A stretch of 33,433 nt of DNA. Source: Candidatus Bathyarchaeia archaeon. GTDB taxonomy: Archaea; Thermoproteota; Bathyarchaeia; Bathyarchaeales; Bathycorpusculaceae. The notes under the pieces are model-generated. The model made no database searches, was not told the DNA's origin, and worked only from the letters and a program-made list of their open reading frames with translations. Made by a program: the position numbers and the translations under genes. Every line of letters begins with the position of its first letter. Position 1 is the first letter of the stretch. The stretch spans positions 1 to 33,433 of the forward strand of contig JASEET010000011.1 of assembly GCA_030019335.1 (NCBI GenBank), given 5' to 3'. Positions 31,481 through 33,433 of this stretch are shown here, piece by piece.

Positions 31481-32040
31481 CTACAGTGATTTTCTAATTT
31501 CTTTTTCAACGCCTTTTACAGGTTTGTTTGCATCTATAATTGTCCATTTGTCTATTGAAGCTGAGGAAAGTGCTTTACGTCTAATTCTTTTCAATTCTTC
31601 CAAGCTTTCAAACATTTCCCGTCATTTGCGCTCTTGCCGTATTCTCTTGTAGGCTTCTTCTGGGTTAACGTCGAGAAAAAACATGAGATTGATGCTGGTA
31701 CAACGGAAGCGAAGAAGTGATAGGCAATCCTATGCAATGGCGACGGAAGATAAGCTGTTCCCATCAAGTAACGAATAAAAACCACGTAATCATATTTTCG
31801 CCATGAATAAAGCAGAATTGAACGGATAACGTCAAGCATGTAAAAGAAGGCAGCCGCAAAATGTGGGCCTTTCCCTTGCAAATAGAGAAACTGTTTAGCT
31901 TTAACTCCGAAAAAATTGTCATTTGATGGATGAAAACGCAGATAAACAGTTATCCCGTTATTCTTAAGGAAATTGTAAAGCTTAAACGCTTGAGTGCTTT
32001 TTCCAGAGGCGTCCAGTCCATCTATAACTATGAAAACCAA
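31481..32040 (-). pseudogene. Thymidylate-kinase-like protein, frameshift plus nonsense
   Basis: From ATG 32040 the frame has FIVIDGLDASGKST (Walker A), YLRFHPSNDNFFG, YDYVVFIRYLMGTAYLPSPL and VVPAS, a dTMP-kinase-like P-loop protein. Near 31690 one base is missing: the rest, MFFLDVNPEEAYKRIRQERK, lies in the next frame. That frame has a TGA at 31624-31622, probably from CGA, before REMFESLEELKRIRRKALSS and ends at TAG 31481. Two independent lesions make a real pseudogene likely. It begins 5 bases after the end of the broken kinase gene. If dTMP kinase is essential, another copy must exist elsewhere. Confidence 0.8.
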
Positions 32041-32045
32041 TTGTT

Positions 32046-32723
32046 TCAGACGCCTCCATCCAACAATAGGAAGGTTAAGGCGCTGAAGGCAGGCACGGTT
32101 AAATTGTCGAAACCCATGGGTGAAAAACTTTCAACCAATGTTGCTACGGCAGCGACTGCGAGAGCTGGAATAAATTTTTCGAAAACTGAAAATGAATGTA
32201 ACGTAGAAAAGAAAATTAGGCTAACTGTAAAACTGAAAAACTGGCAAAAAACAATGCTGCCGAACCTTCTAAACTTTTGTCTGCAACAAACTCGTATTTT
32301 CTTCTGCCGTATCTTTCACCCACCATTGAAGCTGCACTGTCACCATAAGCCATAGGCAAAATGCCAGCAGCAACAACACATGGCTTAGAAGCAAAAAACA
32401 ATGCTAAAAAAGCGTAGGAAACAGCGTAAAAACAAGTCCTAAATGATACCCTTCCTCAGTTATATATATCTGCAAGTCCCTTCAACCTTTTGCTAATGTT
32501 CTTAAACGGGGAGTAAGGCGAAGCAAAAAAACGTTACCAATATGAAAGGGGTAGCAACCAGAACTGGATAAATGTTCGATGTGAAAAATGGGATAATGAA
32601 AGGGAAGTTTCCAATCATTATATGCAAGAACTTACGAGAAGCCTTTCGCGAGATATGCAAAATTTTATCCATTTTACTTGAAACAAAAATTATGAACAAA
32701 ATGTAAACGTAACAGAGAAGCAT
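32046..32723 (-). pseudogene. Dolichol/phytol kinase-like membrane protein, multiple frameshifts
   Basis: Fragments in several frames line up as one CTP-dependent polyprenol kinase-like protein: ISRKASRKFLHIMIGNFPFII at the start, SPFKNISKRLKGLADI, EEGYHLGLVF, then VVAAGILPMAYGDSAASMVGERYGRRK with KSLEGSAALFFASF. The end is ALAVAAVATLVESFSPMGFDNLTVP and a TGA at 32048-32046. The AYGD-x-x-A-S-x-x-G and (D/K)SLEGS motifs are diagnostic. At least four shifts are needed, near 32515, 32465, 32420 and 32235. It is flanked by UbiA upstream and the broken thymidylate-kinase-like gene downstream, all on the minus strand. Confidence 0.8.
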
Positions 32724-32763
32724 TTAAAGAGCATTCGTGAAAACTTCTTCGTTAAACATGGGC

Positions 32764-33433
32764 TCACCTTACGGCGACACCAATAACAAATGCTAGTAAA
32801 CCAGTGATAAACCATAAGAGAACAGTATTCTTGATTTTTCTGGCATTTTCCCTCGAATAATCCTTAAGAAGCAAAAATGATGATGCTACAAGTCCAAAAT
32901 CAGTTATAGCCACTAAAGGAATGAACCAGAAAGAAACAATGTTTAGAAGCCAAGGTATAGGACTTAACAAAACTGCAAGTAAATAGAAGATTGTTGCTGC
33001 AATTGCCGCGTTTTTCTCTCCGTAACGAACAGCCAATGTTTTCACGTTTTGCATTTTATCGCCTTTAACGTCTACAATTCCCTTAGTTATTTCTCTGCCA
33101 GTGTTTGAAAGAAAAGCCATGAAAGCAAAAATCAAAACGTTCAATTTAACCTCATTAACTATTACTACACTTCCGTAAACGAACGGTATTGCTACACATG
33201 TGCTGACGAGGAAATTGCCGGGTAGCCCACTGCGTTTTCCAACAGTAGTGTAAGTTACAAAGACTATCCATGCAATTATGGCTGCTACAAAACAAGAAAC
33301 GTTTTTTAATAAATAGGTGTTTGCAAATGCAGTTGCGAAACCTATAACCGTGAGAACAAACGCAAAAGTTAGGGCTTCTTTTGGTCTGATTAAGCCGCTT
33401 GGAATTGGGCGGTTTGGCTCATTTACGGCGTCT
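32764..33433 (-). CDS. UbiA prenyltransferase (DGGGP synthase-like), N-terminus outside window
   Basis: The frame is open from the right edge to TGA 32764, giving the last 222 residues. It starts within the first Asp-rich region (DAVNEPNRPIPSGLI) and has the second motif NTGREITKGIVDVKGDK, where the D-x-x-x-D bind Mg-diphosphate. About six hydrophobic helices follow in the usual spacing. The NxPNRPIPSG form resembles digeranylgeranylglyceryl phosphate synthase, which adds the second isoprenoid chain in archaeal ether lipids, but other UbiA roles are possible. The first helices and start codon are missing from the window. Downstream are two broken kinase genes. Confidence 0.85.
   Translation of the reverse strand, partial: DAVNEPNRPIPSGLIRPKEALTFAFVLTVIGFATAFANTYLLKNVSCFVAAIIAWIVFVTYTTVGKRSGLPGNFLVSTCVAIPFVYGSVVIVNEVKLNVLIFAFMAFLSNTGREITKGIVDVKGDKMQNVKTLAVRYGEKNAAIAATIFYLLAVLLSPIPWLLNIVSFWFIPLVAITDFGLVASSFLLLKDYSRENARKIKNTVLLWFITGLLAFVIGVAVR

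Noticed and set aside
1-33433. CRISPR array, cas genes, complete IS element or rRNA genes
   Set aside because: No regularly spaced direct repeats, transposase motifs or rRNA sequence were seen anywhere in the window.

Overview
The window reads as a moderately AT-rich TACK-group archaeal chromosome, most plausibly a Bathyarchaeia-type genome; this placement is inferred from gene content only. The archaeal signature genes are an archaeosine tRNA-guanine transglycosylase, a beta-CASP aCPSF2-type nuclease, an archaemetzincin, a presenilin-type protease, a SmAP3-type Sm protein, a PAC2 protein, ribosomal protein eL38, an archaeal-type AsnRS, a type IV pilin with its own prepilin peptidase, and a UbiA prenyltransferase of the archaeal ether-lipid type. 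TATA-like boxes, short leaders, frequent TTG/GTG starts and TTGA/ATGA start-stop overlaps fit this.

Layout. 1-2.2 kb is an accessory patch: a UPF0175 tail, a DUF5678 protein, a HerA-like ATPase remnant, an AbrB/PIN toxin-antitoxin pair and a retropepsin-like protein. 2.2-4.7 kb holds a pilin, a prepilin peptidase and two membrane genes, one apparently broken. 4.7-6.6 kb has a PfkB sugar kinase and a nucleotidyltransferase/small-partner pair. 6.7-10.8 kb is housekeeping: glmM-glmU (UDP-GlcNAc synthesis), an Sm-like protein and a PAC2 protein. 10.9-16.8 kb is a dense plus-strand run: an EVE-like/PD-(D/E)XK-like fusion, tgtA, a PHP phosphoesterase, aCPSF2, amzA and presenilin. 16.8-20.1 kb has a CooT-like gene, a frameshifted ferredoxin, a DUF4258/DUF2283 pair and a graveyard of HEPN-associated and Gfo/Idh/MocA remnants. 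20.2-20.7 kb carries eL38, tRNA-Val(GAC) and tRNA-Ser(TGA). 20.8-28.5 kb holds an H+-pyrophosphatase, a Ca2+-type P-ATPase, a frameshifted SatP acetate transporter and acetyl-CoA synthetase. 28.5-31.4 kb has AsnRS with a decayed second AsnRS tail beside it, a strong RNA hairpin, and a divergent winged-helix/cupin pair. 31.5-33.4 kb is a minus-strand lipid-type cluster: an intact but edge-truncated UbiA gene followed by broken dolichol/phytol-kinase-like and thymidylate-kinase-like genes.

How the genes work together. SatP and Acs would import and activate acetate, and the H+-pyrophosphatase can recover energy from the PPi that Acs releases. The tgtA-PHP-aCPSF2 genes concern RNA modification and decay. 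The two proteases at the end of that run are translationally coupled. Several genes are broken by indels. Some, such as the kinase genes at 31.5-32.7 kb, have multiple lesions and look like true decay. The ferredoxin and SatP genes have one missing base each in otherwise well-kept sequence and may be assembly errors.

The most interesting candidates are the EVE-like/nuclease-like fusion upstream of tgtA, the wobble-compensated 20-bp hairpin near 30.5 kb, and the coupled archaemetzincin-presenilin pair.
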